Source of the DNA: Membranipora membranacea
Taxonomy: Eukaryota > Bryozoa > Gymnolaemata > Cheilostomatida > Membraniporidae
Assembly (NCBI GenBank): GCA_914767715.1
Contig: OU612072.1
Coordinates: forward strand, 18,166,001 to 18,230,000
Length of the DNA stretch: 64,000 bases
Direction of reading: 5' to 3'
In this document: piece by piece, positions 40,766 to 54,500 of the stretch
How the letters are laid out: every line of letters starts with the position of its first letter
How positions within the stretch are numbered: the stretch's first letter is position 1
Notes under the pieces: generated by a model
The model's input: only the letters and a program-made list of their open reading frames with translations
Told to the model about the DNA's origin: nothing
Databases searched by the model: none
Made by a program: the position numbers and the translations under genes

Positions 40766-43700
40766 TTAGGTTTTATCTCCTCGATTTAATTTAGACATAA
40801 CTACACTATTGTTCATTTCGTCCACATGCGAGGTATGTTTATGAGAAGAAGTATTATGTTCAGCGAGTTTTCCTTTGTTTACGACAGGGTTCTGTGAGTA
40901 TAGGATAGTGGCTGCTGTAACTACCACTATCGATAAAGAGGTGAACATGTCTATCGGTATACCGAATATCACCTACAAATAGTAAACCAAATATCATCTT
41001 CGAGAATCTGACAAATCTTAAACAATTATTTTTTTAATCGTGCTGCCACAAAAGAATAATGGTTACATTTAATTGAGGCACACAAACTGTGCCGGGATAG
41101 CTGGTATTAGCATTCCATTTTCAACCACTTTCCCTAATTGGCTGGTAATGGAATGCTACTACCAGCTACCCCTGGCAAAGTTTAAGCGTTTATATTATGG
41201 TGCAATATAACAGTGTCAGCCTTTTGGAAGATATTGCATGAAAAAGTCAAAATTCGTTGGCGACTATGACAAGTTTTATGTGAATCAGATAGTTGTCATG
41301 CACTCTGATTGTGTGTAATCGGCCGCGTCATTTGTCACGGTTTTTCATCTTCAAGGGTAGACAGAATGGTGTGTAATGGAGGACACTGAAAATCAATCAA
41401 TTTCCTTAAAACTTCAATTGACGACCTGAGATTTTCAAAGGAATCTTAGAGTCTATCTATAATAATTTATCTATCAAATAATAACTCCATATGACTTCCA
41501 CTAACATAAAATCAATCGCACTACTTAAATTTTCACTCACCCAACAGAGCAGAGCTGTAAGGACGAGATCTAGAGCACTGGCAAATGTCTTCAGTATTGA
41601 GTTGAGAGATCTCAGAAATAGTGAGGTCACAATACCTATAGCTGCGTTGTTTATAACTATAAATAGCACCGTGGGCACTCCAAGGACTTTTGCAAACTCC
41701 TACAAACACAATGATTATCCATTTTAAAATTTCTGTACAAGTATTATTTACCCTTCCGCTCGGCCTGGTTCATAACACGAATAGCTGGAAATCAACATTT
41801 AGTTTATTTAGGCTATTAAGTTCCATAATCATTGATTTTGAATCACCCAATTTTGAGTTTGATAACACGATTGGAGGAAGCACCTTGAAATACCACCACC
41901 AACCACCAGAGGGAGCTAACATGCTGTACTTACCTCTCTAGTAAAAACTTTAGAAGGTTGTTGGGATACCAGCACCAATAGCCCACATATGATAGAGTCA
42001 GCGTACATGAATATGTTATGTACCATAATATGAACCTCTGCCCCTGTAAGGATGAATAAGACAATGGTCAGTGCTTGCAGATATGAAAAGAGAAAAAAAT
42101 TGTCTTGGTAAAAACGAATAGAGAATTCTGAAATACATAATCAATATTCTTTTCTAAACAGACATTTTGTGGCGAACAATTATTCACCATCTGATGTATA
42201 AACTGAACAATATCAAAATATTATCATAGTTAACGGGGAAGCATAAAGGATTTTGGATCATGAATGTCTGTATTATTTCCCCTGATATACATATGCTGCT
42301 TTGTCTGATAAAGTTCTAGACTCTTTGCATATAACGTGCTTTGAGGTTTCAGGCGCCTAACGGATCTTGTCGCAATCATCAAATCTAATGAATGATTTGC
42401 TTTTAAGGAAAGTTAAAACGCGCCTACCTATGGCTGAATGTGTAATTCTCACCTGTATCTTTGAGCAGAAATTCATTATAGACTCCAGCAAAGCATGAAC
42501 AGAACACTTGTGCTATGATAAGCAACACATGTACATTCAGCACCCTGTACAAATAGAAAATTAGCACAGCTGTACTGATCAAGTTTTCATGAGGACTGAG
42601 TTGTCCTCCCTTTGTTGTTTAGGGGGCCAACTCCAGAAGTTAAAAAATGAACATGATATTGAGCTATCTTTTTCTCATTCTTTATGTATGTAAATCAAAT
42701 TTGGTCTTAATATAACTTAGAGAAGTAAATTGTTCACCTGGGAAAAACTTCCGTGTTTTGAGGGACTGAAATAGTAAAATCTATGTCTCGCTAACAATTA
42801 CTTAACCCCATTGCTTCATATAAAAACCCAAAAATTTTCAATAGTGGAAGTTTGTGCTAGCCAGCCAGCATCACCCCAAACTTGTTAAGCCAAACTCTAG
42901 CTAATTTTTACGCTTCCAGGGTAAAATACATAAATTACTCATAGTACACCACACACCGCGCTAACCTGTGCTTTCCTTACTTCGTGAGTATATGACCGAG
43001 CATTGCATAACCGTCGACATCATATCCTGTATATCCGCTATCTTGTGACGTCATAGTATGGCCGACCTTCTTCAGAATACAGCCCAGCGTGAGAATGAAG
43101 AGTGATATCCACTGTATCTGAGAAAGTTTCCTTTTAAATAGCACCTAGAAATAAAAAAGACAATATATATGTGAACTGAGGTTTGACAGCGATTTGGGTT
43201 GTATGGATTGCGAAAGGAAACCGTGTCGTTTGTATCCTAGGTTATAACTTGATGTTGACCAATAAGGCTTGACATAGGAAGCATTAAAAGTACACAACAT
43301 TGTACCATCAAAAGTGCATTTGTAACATGAAGCATGCATGACGTGTAAGTTGGCCATTGAGGTTTCGATAATAGCCAGTGATATTAGGATGAGTTATAAA
43401 AAGTAATTGCACAGCGTCAATATAATACAGTGAGTTGTTTAGATAACTTGATTTATCAAGATTATCTTGATTTATCAAGGGAGCGGCCATGGGGCAATGG
43501 GTAAGGCATGGGTCTTTCAATTGAGAGGTCCCGTGCCCCATCAGGATCCAGTCCGTAGACCCATAGTGATACCAAGACAAAAAAACCAAGCAACATCAAG
43601 GTTTCTCACACGGTATCACAGGGTTCGAGACTATAAATGGACGTGAGATTATCTTGATTTTTCTGCATGAGATAATTTCAACTCACCATTAAAACCTCAC

Positions 43701-46700
43701 AATGCCCTGACTTTGAGAAAACCTTGTTATTGCGCATGCAAATTAATCTGAGAAGCGATTTGATTTTATGGTGATTATTTAATAATAATTAAAAGTCAAG
43801 TGTCTTATCACTCGCCCATCCCGAGGCATGGGCGGCGAAATATTAGTGCCTTATTGGCAAGGCCTCAATATCTGAGCCATTTTGGCCAACCAATCTTCAG
43901 TAGAAGATGGACTGCAGTGGGATTTCTAACAAACTAAGCCACCTACTCCACACTATTTCTGCTGATGCTAAAACTTTGTAGAAAACCAGGATTGATTGTA
44001 CTTACTAGGGTTTTCAAGTTATTTTTTCCGCTTGTCGCTAAAAAAGCCTCTGAATTGTAGAGCAACAAAACGCCTCCTACTGTTCAAAGCAGAGTGAAAA
44101 AGCATCAAGTTTTCCATACCTGGAATACCACACCTGTGATGACGACTCTCATTTGTAGAAGGAGGAGATAAGTAGTAGGATCATAGTGTTTGAGATTTAC
44201 AAAAGAGAGATTGTTATATGCACTGTATAGCCCAGCTGGTATAAAGTAAAAAACACCCACTACAAACAAACAATAATAGCGATGAAGGCAAAATCACCAA
44301 TTGATGATATATCTTCTTAGTCTGTCATTCTTGCTTGGGGCATATTCCCTCAGATTGATTAATGGAAGCAGACACATTTCATTGTAAAAGGGATGGTAAA
44401 GCCTGTAATCTTTGCACAGGCACCGGGGACCACTGAGAGAAATCAAAATCTATAATTAACATGAGTGCCAATCAATTGACAGATGCATCAATTAACAGAT
44501 GCAGCATAGCAAGTTCTTCATATCTTGAAAGATAATTGTATGACGTCGCTTACTTTTATAATTCTTTGACAACTCTGGAAAGATCCCCACGATACCATTG
44601 CTGAAACAAACAAGTAAAGCTCAATAAAACAAAAAAATTCAAACCTTAAACAAAAACCTGGGTCTGAACCGACAAGATTCACCGAGATTCACCGCAAACA
44701 CTCTCTGAACAAGCGCAAGCCAAACATAATCAATTTACACCAAAGTTTTGCAGTATGCCTGTGACATGGTTCAAACAAAAATAAGACTGGAGCAGGTCAA
44801 ACATGCCCAGCTGATGCTAGTACAGTGAAAATTCATTGGTACTTGGGAGGCAATTAACCAGAATAAGATCCAGAGCTGAAATGCAGTCATCTCAAACATT
44901 TGTGCCAAAACTTTGTAGCAAGAGTTGCGGCAGAAAGAAAGCATAGACACCACAAACATCTGCTGAAGCGCAACTCTAGCACAGGTCACCACTCTAGTAT
45001 GCTCAAAGACATACCACTAGTTACAAAAACTAACGTGTTACAAAAAACAGCCTGTTCAGTGAATATGTGGTCTAGAGATTCATTTTTGTCGCAATTTGTT
45101 TTCGCCATTCTCTTTATTATGAAAGTATTTTTTATTTTCATTGACTTATAATGCATGCTTCATAAGAACTGTATCACCTGTTATGAATTTTAGCAGCAAA
45201 GAAAATAAATCAATCAGAATCAAACAATCAAAATTCAAGCCTGTCACCAAATATTATAAGATTTTAACCACAAGGAAATGACAAATACCAAGTTTTATCT
45301 AATTTATCGCAATTTGAGGTTGGGTCGGATGACGCCTGCTCAACAGTGTAATGAGACAGTAGGCAACTTAGATCAAACTCGATCTATATGGATAACTGAA
45401 ATATACATATCTCCGTATGCACGTACTCCTTTATTAGACAGATAACTGCGGAGGTCATTTTGAGGCAATCTGTGAGAAATACAGCTATAGTAGTGTTATA
45501 GTGATAGACGCCTCCGTTCTTAGAAGCTGTGATGAAAATACCTGTCAAATCAAATTGATGTGATATGACTTAAAGTGGGAAGACGGGTATAGGGCCCAGT
45601 CAACGTAAAGCGATCAACAGCCATATCAAATTCAAAATGGTTTAGCAGCGCTCAAATTTCTCCTGCTTTTTCGGAAATAAGAGGAGCAGTATTGAATTTT
45701 TTGGTGCTGAAGCGGAATTGTGTGATACACATGCCCAATAAAGTAATATTCCAAAAACCGCAACGGAGAGTGGTGAAAATACATCTAACCACCCAGTTCC
45801 AATGATTTCCAATCATCTGCTTCAAATGATACGATCTCCGCCTCTAAGTACACTGATCAGCCAATAATCTTGCTTGCCACTCAATATGATTAATCCCTGT
45901 GTCTCCCCTCATTAACCCAGAACTGTTAGTCGGTTCTAATTGCGATTATTGTTGCATGTACTGATAATATTGTCTTTCTTAAGTACTTTTTTATGGTTTC
46001 TCAAGGCCTATGATCTCTGCAGTACTGTTCAGTACCAGTGTCAGGGTTGGAATGGATACTTTCTTCTAGAACCTAAGCGTCCTTTTTTAAGATAAGTTAA
46101 AATTTCTATCGGATCCAAAATATTTCTGAACAAAGGAATGGCGGAAAGCAGAGCAATAATAATATTACAAAATGGACCCATAGTCAAAAATGAGACGCAC
46201 CCTTTCTGCCAAGGAAAGTATTAGCTCAAAATCAACTTTAAACTTGTGTCATTATCAACAGATATCCCTTATTAGCCAGTATACACTATTATTTATATTT
46301 ACATGTATATATATAGTGACTATTTTATTGAACTAAAACTCATGATTTTCACAAATTTTAAAGGAAGAGCTATGCTAGCCAACGTGTTGGCTCTGATTTA
46401 TTGCACAGCCAATGTGAGATGGCTTAGAACTGATTAGATGGGCGGGTGTCTGTCCTAGCCAACAGCCAATTAGATCAGAGCCAAAACACTGAAATATTGG
46501 CTAAGGGAGGACACTATGACACGATCTCTCATCAGAGCCGATACAGTTGGAACGGAATAAATAACTAACCATGGTTGTCAGATAGGGTGATGATTAATGG
46601 GAGTTGTACTGCACAGGTATCTTTTGTCAAGTCTGCTGAACCCGTCGATTGGTAACTAGGTGTATACACTGGGATATCCCTGTAATCTGTGTGTACAAGC

Positions 46701-46783
46701 GAAAATAACAACATTTGGACGACATTGCTAGGATCAATACTCACAACAGTTGTATCGTTCAGTATTTCACTAAATGTAGGCAT
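40766..46783 (-). CDS. SLC35A-type nucleotide-sugar transporter, nine exons
   Basis: Exons on the minus strand: 46783-46570, 45541-45427, 44600-44554, 44259-44120, 43144-42981, 42544-42453, 42043-41934, 41699-41541 and 40972-40766 (stop TAA). All GT-AG, phases consistent, about 415 aa. Features: a 50-60-residue N-terminal extension; TM1/TM2 with GIFITASKNGGVYHYN and AVFLTDCLKMTSAVICLI; TM3-4 with IPAGLYSAYNNLSFVNLKHY then DPTTYLLLLQMRVV; LFKRKLSQIQWISLF; the family hallmark GVYNEFLLKD; AIGIVTSLFLRSLNSILKTF; and FGIPIDMFTSL in the last membrane segments with ILYSQNP. Such proteins exchange nucleotide sugars (CMP-sialic acid, UDP-Gal, UDP-GlcNAc) for the monophosphate across Golgi/ER membranes. 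Which sugar cannot be told from sequence by eye. Lies upstream of FAM177 on the same strand. Confidence 0.9.
41090..41190. repeat. Foldback element, family G
   Basis: CGGGATAGCTGGTATTAGCA and ATGGAATGCTACTACCAGCT form inverted arms around a short spacer. Relatives at 30530-30855 and 47055-47110. Lies in the last intron of the SLC35A-like gene. Confidence 0.65.
43483..43650 (+). repeat. SINE-type repeat, family B (copy 2)
   Basis: A possible tRNA-like head GGCCATGGGGCAATGGGTAA is followed by the body shared with 940-1140 on the minus strand (CAAGCAACATCAAGGTTTCT, GAGACTATAAATGGACGTGA). Lies in the SLC35A-like intron between exons 44259-44120 and 43144-42981. Confidence 0.7.
43800..43965 (-). 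repeat. tRNA-derived SINE, family I (copy 1, degraded)
   Basis: TTATCACTCGCCCATCCCGA and GGCATGGGCGGCGAAATATT are shared with 52608-52855. The tRNA head at its right end (AGCCACCTACTCC, minus strand) has lost the B box through mutation and a short deletion. Confidence 0.75.
46374..46502. repeat. MITE, same end family as 35819-37194
   Basis: CCAACGTGTTGGCTCTGATT at the left and CAGAGCCAAAACACTG at the right. CCAAT-type motifs recur. No coding content. It lies 3' of the first exon of the SLC35A-like gene, inside intron 1. Confidence 0.6.
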
Positions 46784-48524
46784 GGTGCTCAGATTGTAAG
46801 GCGTAAAAGCAGCTAAGATTACAAAACAGTAACTGCATCGTTAGTTATCGAAATATCGTTAAAATCTGTCGAATCACACCCTCATTCTCATTCACTATCA
46901 CAGTGTAGTCAAGGTGTTAGAATATTTAACTCTAAGATTGAATTAATTTAGGTATGTAAAGCCCGGGAATATTACTCGCTAAACTTAGATATTTATTATC
47001 CAAAACCTAAAATCATTTTTCTTGATTTTATTTGATTGCAGATGGCCTATTTTTATGAGCTCAAACTGTGTCGGAATAGCTGGTGGTAGCATTTCATTAC
47101 CAACAGTTTTCTCCCAAATTTCAGATAGCCAAAATTAATTATTAGATGATGGAAACCATGCAGTGCCAAAACAATAACCTGATCATGCACAAAAGGTAAA
47201 GTAGGCCGCCCTTTGTATGTAAGTTTGTGTGTATTTTGTGATTTACAAAAAAATTGATATACTTTATATACATGATGGACTTCAATGTACTTTTGCACAT
47301 CTTTTGAGTATTTTTGCAACCATTTGCCTACTTTTTGGTCCATCCTAACATGCAAACACGGAATTCAGCATGCAGTTAGAGTTAGCCTACTAGTGCATGC
47401 CAACAATCTTTGCACAATGCATCATAAACATCAAACTCTGTATTACAATTTTATTTTTGACATAACCTCACTGGGAAATCCAGAAAACTGCATTGTGGGA
47501 TATCAACTATCAATGACTTATTAATTTCAGCCAATTTATTGCACAGCAGAAGAAAATTGTTAGTATTGAGGAAGCCCAATGACTACCGTAGAACCATCAC
47601 GCTTCTCTGCATTGTTTTTCATTCATGACTTGTGGGCTAATTGGTCAATGACCTTCTTACTTTCACATTATATTCATCAATGTCTCAAATAACATAATGT
47701 GAAATTTTCAGGATGAATGCGCATAACTGCCTTAGATGAAGCCAGATAAAAAAATCTCCCCTCGATTTTGTTTATTTGCTTAATCTTGAGCAATTCTTCA
47801 AAGTTCATGAATTTCCATGCGCACCATCCATCTGTGTAGCAATATAGAGCATCATGCTTGCAAGTCTTGGGTTCCATCCTTGCCCAGGATCAATCAATAA
47901 ATACATGTGATGAAATATGTCCAAAACTGAAGTGGTGGGAATTTGGCCCTTAAAAAGAGATGTTTCTAAAGTACAGTGATAAAAAAGAGAGTGAGGTAAA
48001 AGATGAAGTAAAAGTATCTAATTTAAAGCGTCATGATACCAGCTTTGTCCGATTTTGACGTTTTATATATCATTGAAAAACTAATCGAACACTGACTCTG
48101 AAAATATTGGTTTCGCCATGACGTCATGTGGCATCCTGTGGCATTAAGCACCAGAGGAAAAACCATCTTTTTATCATTGGTTATTAGCTTATTTAGGTTG
48201 CTTCGGTTAAATGGATGAGGATCCAATGTGATGCGTGTTCAGTGTTCGATTATCTTTCCAACGATATTATATAAAATGTCAAAATCGCACAAAGCTGGTA
48301 TCCTAACCTTAAAGAATGATGATATCACAGGAAACTTGTAACTATTTATTTTTTTGGTATAACATCACCTGGTCATCTCCAGTGGTTACTCCTGTCGCCC
48401 ATTATTGTCCCTGCTCATACTAGTTCCATAGATGACCAGATCCTTATGTAACCTTCTTGTTTGATGTTAACAACTTTAGCAAACTTGGCAGGCTAAACAA
48501 ATGGAAAGCTACTGCTACAGTGTT

Positions 48525-48668
48525 CTAATAGTTTAAGTGCTCAGACTGCTCCAATGCGAGTTAGTGGCATGACATTAGCATGCAACCACCAAATTAAAAA
48601 AAATTGGGTTGTTGAAAATGTAATGCCGCTAACTCGAATTGGAGCCGTCTGTGCACTTAGACTAGTGT
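48525..48668. repeat. Foldback MITE, family E (copy 2)
   Basis: TTTAAGTGCTCAGACTGCTC and CAATGCGAGTTAGTGGCATG mirror the right arm AATGCCGCTAACTCGAATTG and GTGCACTTAGACTAG. Matches 27761-27892. Confidence 0.85.
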
Positions 48669-49816
48669 TCCAACTAACCTGGCTTACTACTCCACCAGAT
48701 CAAGTTTCAGGAATCAATCCTTCGGTTTCTTGATGGTATCTTAATTGGACTTCAGTGTGACACTGCTTGTAACTGGACATATATCTCTTCGGTTGACCAT
48801 GCTGACGGACTGTGTACTAACTATGAGATATACTATTGCTTCATTGAATTGTACATTGTATTGAGTTCAGTGTATTGCTTACATATCTGATCAATAACGA
48901 GCATGAATTGATTCATGTAGCACAGGTATCTGCAAATTGTTGAGTACTTACAAAGACTGTAATAGCAATCAGAGTCACACCTCTAGTCGATGGCAGTTTG
49001 GACAGACCGTTGATTAGTGTGAGTGTGTGTTAAGCCCTAAGTCTCACTCTCGCTTCTGTGCAGTAAGAACTAACTATAGTAATGGACAGTTATTCCCTAT
49101 AGTAAGCCCATTATCAATTTTATCACTCCTGATTGCATTATGGTACTGATTATAGTCAAATCCAATAATGAAAACCATTTTATGATCATGTAGAAAGTTT
49201 TTCGCTGTTGCATCGGATGTTTATGAGAATATAGATTTGGCTTCTTCAAGTTCTGAGCTGTCTAACACCAGTCATATGGTGCCAAGTCTTATTTGAGTAA
49301 CTTGAAATTACAGTAGTATAAAAAACAACCTCTCAACGCCAATAAACATTGTAGGCCTACTTATGACATCCAGTAAAATGCAGACATGACCTTATTTTAG
49401 CATTATATAGACCAAGTATAGAACAAAATTGGCAACAGCAGCTGGCTTCCCATGTACAACCAAATTATATTATGAACTTTATTTACCACCGATCAATGCA
49501 TGAAGCAAAGAAGACCATGTGAAAACAACAAAAAATAAAAGAAGCAATAAGAAGGCATTAACGTATTTATGCGTATTTAAAAAAATAATAGGCTTTTTCT
49601 GCAAAGTGCTGTGTTGGATTTAGGGAGGGTCGTGGTTTTATGATGGTGCCTGTCATAAATTACCGCCTCAGCTGCTTTTCTTAAAATTACATAGGCCCTA
49701 TAGTCAGGAAAATACAATGATGAATAATAAGAAAATGCTCCAATGAAAACAATTGTAAAATAGCTATTCCATGTGAAAATTAAAAATAGAATATCAGATG
49801 TACCAAAAACTCTTCC

Positions 49817-50037
49817 TTGGTTAATATTAGCCTGGGCACGCTGTCGTGTCGGGGTGGGTGTGCTCACATTACCATTATACCATTGAGTAAAATCGGACAA
49901 CTTTTATTTTAGTCCGAGCTAACAACTATTGAAATCCATTTTCAAGTTGTCCTCTCTTTTCAAATGGATTTACCCAGGCTGTCCTGTCCCCCCTCCCCAC
50001 CCAGCCACCCCCGACAGCCTGCCCAGGCTAGGTTAAT
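49817..50037. repeat. Foldback element directly before the LINE
   Basis: GGTTAATATTAGCCTGGGCA at the left pairs with TGCCCAGGCTAGGTTAATAT at the right. A C/G-rich CCACCCAGCCACCCCCGACA segment pairs with GTCGGGGTGGGTG-like sequence. Ends where the LINE fragment begins. Confidence 0.75.
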
Positions 50038-50039
50038 AT

Positions 50040-51340
50040 AGTCTCGACAGGAAGTTCACATGACACAACATATACCACTCAATGTCAGTTGTCAGAAGTA
50101 GCAGCCAAATACTTTTATTATGATGACGTCACCAAGGCCATGGACAATTTTAACAACATCGGGGCCCAGATGATATTATATGATTTCAGCAAGGCCTTTG
50201 ACCTTATGAATCACACTCTTCTTCTACAAAAGTTGAGACAGTTTGAGCTCCCAAACGCCCTTGTGGCTTTAGTCGCGAGTTATCTAGAAAACAGAAAACA
50301 ACAAGTAGTGATTCATCAGCACCAAGTGAAATCTCACACTGCATCTTCCAACATAGGCGTTCCACAAGGGACCTTGTGTGGACCTACTCTATGGTTGGCG
50401 TTTGTTGATTCGCTTCAATTCTCCACTGCCAACACTGTGAAATACGCTGATGACACAACCAACTACCTGTCTCTCCAGAAAGCTGATCTTCAAATAATAA
50501 GCAATACTTACAACGCTGTCAAGTTTGAACCTCCACCCGTCAGTCAGCAGCTTATCGATGAATGTACTAAATGGGCGCACAACAACAAAATGCTACTGAA
50601 TGCTACAAAAACTAAGACATTGAACCTTTCTCTTAAGAAACAGATGATAATGTCGAAAACTCTCACAATGAATCAATCACACAACGTAGACAACGTAGCT
50701 TCTACCAAACTACTCGGTCTTACCATCGACCAACATCTACGATTCAATGAGCATGTGGCTAACATCACTAAGTCAGCGAACAAAAGATGTCACGGTCTGC
50801 TCGTATTAAAACAGTCCGGAGTAAACCAACAAAGCCTAGTACTAATGTACAAAACCCAAGTAGTCGCAGCTATCACCCACGCTGCAGGTGCTTGGTACCC
50901 TTACACCACCGAATGTCTGAGGAATGATATTGAGAGATGTCAGCGAACACTACAATGATCGACTTGCAGCTGCGAATTTGCTACCACTAAATGACTTACT
51001 AAACGACATATGCCACGAATACGTACATCGTATTTTATCTGACGATAACCATCCCCTACACAATCGACTTCCGCTCAATAAAATCAGACTCAGACGCTCT
51101 ACCCGTAACTCTGAGGGCACCATTTGTATGCCTAAATGTCGAACTGAGAAGAGAAAATGTGGAATTTTTGCCAATCCTGTGTTTTATGCCGTTTGAAATG
51201 ATTTATTTTATTTTTGTTCATATATTTTTAGAGGGGCGTTTTGAAAGCACACTACTTTTATTATGTAAGCATTCTCGGATGAGAAGTCATAAATTAAACA
51301 AACAAACAAACAAACAAAAACAAACAATTATATATATATA
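50040..51340 (+). mobile_element. 5'-truncated non-LTR retrotransposon (LINE) with reverse transcriptase
   Basis: Frame 50089-50958 (289 codons) carries DVTKAMDNFNNIGAQMILYD, DFSKAFDLMNHTLLLQKL, the NIGVPQGTLCGPTLW block and the catalytic YADD at 50443-50454. It then has a KLLGLTIDQHLRFNEHVANI thumb segment. The C-terminus continues after a frame change (50924-51196: NDRLAAANLLPLNDLLNDIC ... NPVFYAV, stop). A simple AAACAAAC tail follows near 51295-51325. Family resemblance is to Jockey/CR1-type RT. The endonuclease and the first RT blocks are missing, so it is not autonomous. It lies between the SLC35A-like gene and the helicase gene, antisense to both. Confidence 0.88.
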
Positions 51341-51505
51341 TATTAAATATAATAAGATTAGGAAATACCTAAAAATGAAACCTGGGTTAATGATAAATAA
51401 TGGCATGAAATCACAGAGAAAGTTAATAAGATTGTGTTGCTCCGAGAAAAAATGATATTCTGGCCGAGTTGTCTGTAGTCTGTTGTCTGAATGGCGGCAT
51501 AAAAA

Positions 51506-54500
51506 TCATGGCTGTATAGGAAAGTTGGTCACAAGATCTCGAAACTCTTCATGTTTTAGTTCTTTTATCTTGAATACCTTCGCCACCTCTGCAAAGGTCT
51601 TTGGATTTGAGCGGGAGATTCTTTGGTCTAAAGTAAAGAAAAAGAATAGGAGAACATGAACTCTTGTAAGGGAGTTGCCATGTATCCTTAAAGAGTAAGT
51701 ATCAGCTGGAAGAGTAAATATCAGCTGGAAGAGTAAGTATCAGCTGGAAGAGTAAGTATCAGCTGTAAGAGTAAGTATCAGCTGGAAGAGTAAGTATCAG
51801 CTGGAAGAGTAAGTATCAGCTGGAAGAGACAGCATCAACTAGGAAGACTAAGTATTAACAAAAGTTAGTTGAGCTAGGTTGGCGTCCAAATTTGTGTGAG
51901 CTGGCGCCAATTTTGACTCTAGGTGACATTATCTAGCTGAAATATTCGAGGTACGATATGACACAAACTAATTTTCTTAATGTATAGTATTAATGTTGAG
52001 TGATTATCAACTTGACATAAGTTTTGTCTCGTTTCAGGCGTGGGAAAACTTTGTGCCTCTAGTTCACGTCTCACGACTTTTTTTTTGATTTCATATATTT
52101 GTCATGAGTATTAAAAAACACTATGATTTTTCTTCTGGGTGTAAACTGTCCATAAAGTAGTGTAAAAAGGGTAAAAATATATAGACTAACGCAGATTGTT
52201 ATAATAAAATACGTGAGATTGTGGAAGAGCAGAGGAGGGAAAAATAAAACAGCGACCAGAGAGTTAAAACAGGTTTGCATTTATGATGTGGACTAAAACA
52301 AGATAAAACGAGTCCGTTCCCATTGACGACCTGATCTTAGGAGCACGCAGGCGTCCTGACGGCATTGTCTCGATGATGCTATGGATAAAATGAGTCTCAT
52401 CTCGATAGATCGTCAGCGCATACTTCTGACATCTTAGTTTCATCGCTTCGTCTAGACTGAGTTATAATTTATATCAGAGTCTGGGATAAAAGGAAGAGAG
52501 GTGCACTCAAAAATACCGAGGGGAGAAATCACGCCATCTCATCAACTTCAAAATGAGTTATTTGATGGCGGTAATCAACAAGCCCACTTGATTAAAAGGT
52601 TGATTAAAATCCGATGTTTTATCACTCGCCCATCCCGAGGCATGGGCGGCGAAATATTATTGCCTTATTGGCGAGGCCCCACTATCTGCGCCAATTTGCT
52701 CTCTGTTTGCAGGCAGGTCGGAGCACACCTGGGGGACCAACCAATCCCCAGTAGAAGATGAACTGCAGTGGGATTCGAACCCACGACCCTCAACACTTGC
52801 GTGTTGAAGTCCGGCGCTCTAACCAACTGAGCCACCTCCTACTCCTTACCATGGACTTGTATCCACAAACTCATGCCATGCCACCCTATGCAACATAATA
52901 TACATTTTGGGGTTATCGGCCTTATGTGGATGGCCCTTCCACAGACCCCCTTTTTTTAGCTGTCTTTCCAGCTTGTCAGCATGTCTTTCAATGTGTTGTC
53001 AGTAGAGAAGTACACAGGAGAGAGATACAATTAAGATTGCTGAATTCTGGATCAAGTCATCACAAAAGCTCCCCTGGCACAAGGACTCAAATCCATGACT
53101 TATGCGGCATCGATTCCCTGTCATCCGAAAGCAATCGCACTAACCGGTTGAGCCATATCAACATTCATACAATTATAATTCAAGACTCTGTCAGTTGTTA
53201 TTCTTCCGACCATCTGGTATGAAAGATAAGTTCGACCTACCCTCAGATATAAACTTGATAGCTTTGATTTCCCATTTGGCAAGACGTCTTTTCTCGCCAT
53301 TGATTTTTATAATGCAAAGTTTTCCAAACTTATTGGAACATATGTGACTTGCTCCAGCAGCTCCTTTGCACTCCAACCAATTATGCTCCGTTATACCTAA
53401 AAAAACATTGCTATGGAGACAATAAACTACCACAACAAGTTGAGGCCAGTATTATACGGTGATTTTGTCAGCCAGAAGATTATCCTAGCTGACTTTGTCA
53501 TTCAGCAAAATATTATATCACTGGTCCCTGAACGACATATTATTCAAGATGACTTCAATCTTAATAACCATTATTATGGTTATCTCTTCAAATATTGATG
53601 GCTTACTGTTAAAGTCACATGAATTAAGCTTTCTCAGAGCAGCTTGCTTGTGAATGCACTATCCAGTCAAGATTATTGTTCTCAAGCTGGTCACTAAATA
53701 ATTTGAGAGAGCAGACTCACCATCGATAGGAGGCTCACTTGTATCCATGAGATCGTCTGAAGGATCCTTGACTTTACTCTTCAGATCAGGATCCAGATTT
53801 AGATAGTGACCTAAATACTGATACAAATTACTGAGTGAGCCAATAACTCTGGAAAGAAAAATAATCCTGAGTTACAACTGATATCAATAAATGTTTTGCG
53901 GTATTATTGGGTTCTTTGAAGCATTCAAGCGCAGCGAAATTCTCCTACCAGGAAGATAAGACCTATGTGTTATTTTCCACGTTACAAACATATCATTGCG
54001 GTATAATATTAGGAAACAAGAGACAGATGGGAAAACCTTAACAGGTGAGGATGTTTTCACGTTCTCAGGGTGGACAACTCTTTTCTTGATAGTCCATGCA
54101 AGAGTTCACAAACTCTGTTAACCCGGCCTTTGTTAATTTGAGCTTCCCGTTTACATAAAGTAAGTAGTTGATTAGATAGAGATAAAACAATACTTTTTGT
54201 TTCTTCATGAGTGTGACTGCAGAATTTATATTTATTTTATATGATTGTTTTTGCATATAAAATTAATTAAATTCTCTGACACTTGATCACCCTTATCCTC
54301 TTACCTACTACACATTCGGCACTTTATTGAAGCCACAGAACAAAGATTAGTTGCCTTCATGGACTGAGTTCTGGCTTCAGTTACCTCTCGATGGATCCTC
54401 TTTTGGTCCTCTGCAATCAGTTGTGAGAAGGGTATCTGGTCTTTACCTGAGATAAAAGAGTACTTGCTTCTATCACATAATATTACAAGTGGAGAATGGG

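Larger units (their letters stand above)
46784..50039. other. Intergenic region upstream of SLC35A-like gene
   Basis: Holds foldback pieces at 47055-47110 (family G), 48525-48668 (family E) and 49817-50037, but no coding exon. The promoter of the SLC35A-like gene should be near 46784-47050. The 107-codon minus ORF at 49577-49900 overlaps the 49817 element and has no domain. Confidence 0.5.

Noticed and set aside
49577-49900. 107-codon minus-strand ORF with hydrophobic stretches
   Set aside because: Overlaps a foldback element, has no splice links in phase to a neighbour and no recognisable domain.
52770-52855. tRNA gene on the minus strand
   Set aside because: A and B boxes and T-arm are good, but no acceptor stem closes and the sequence runs into a body shared with 43800 and 57875. 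Called a SINE.
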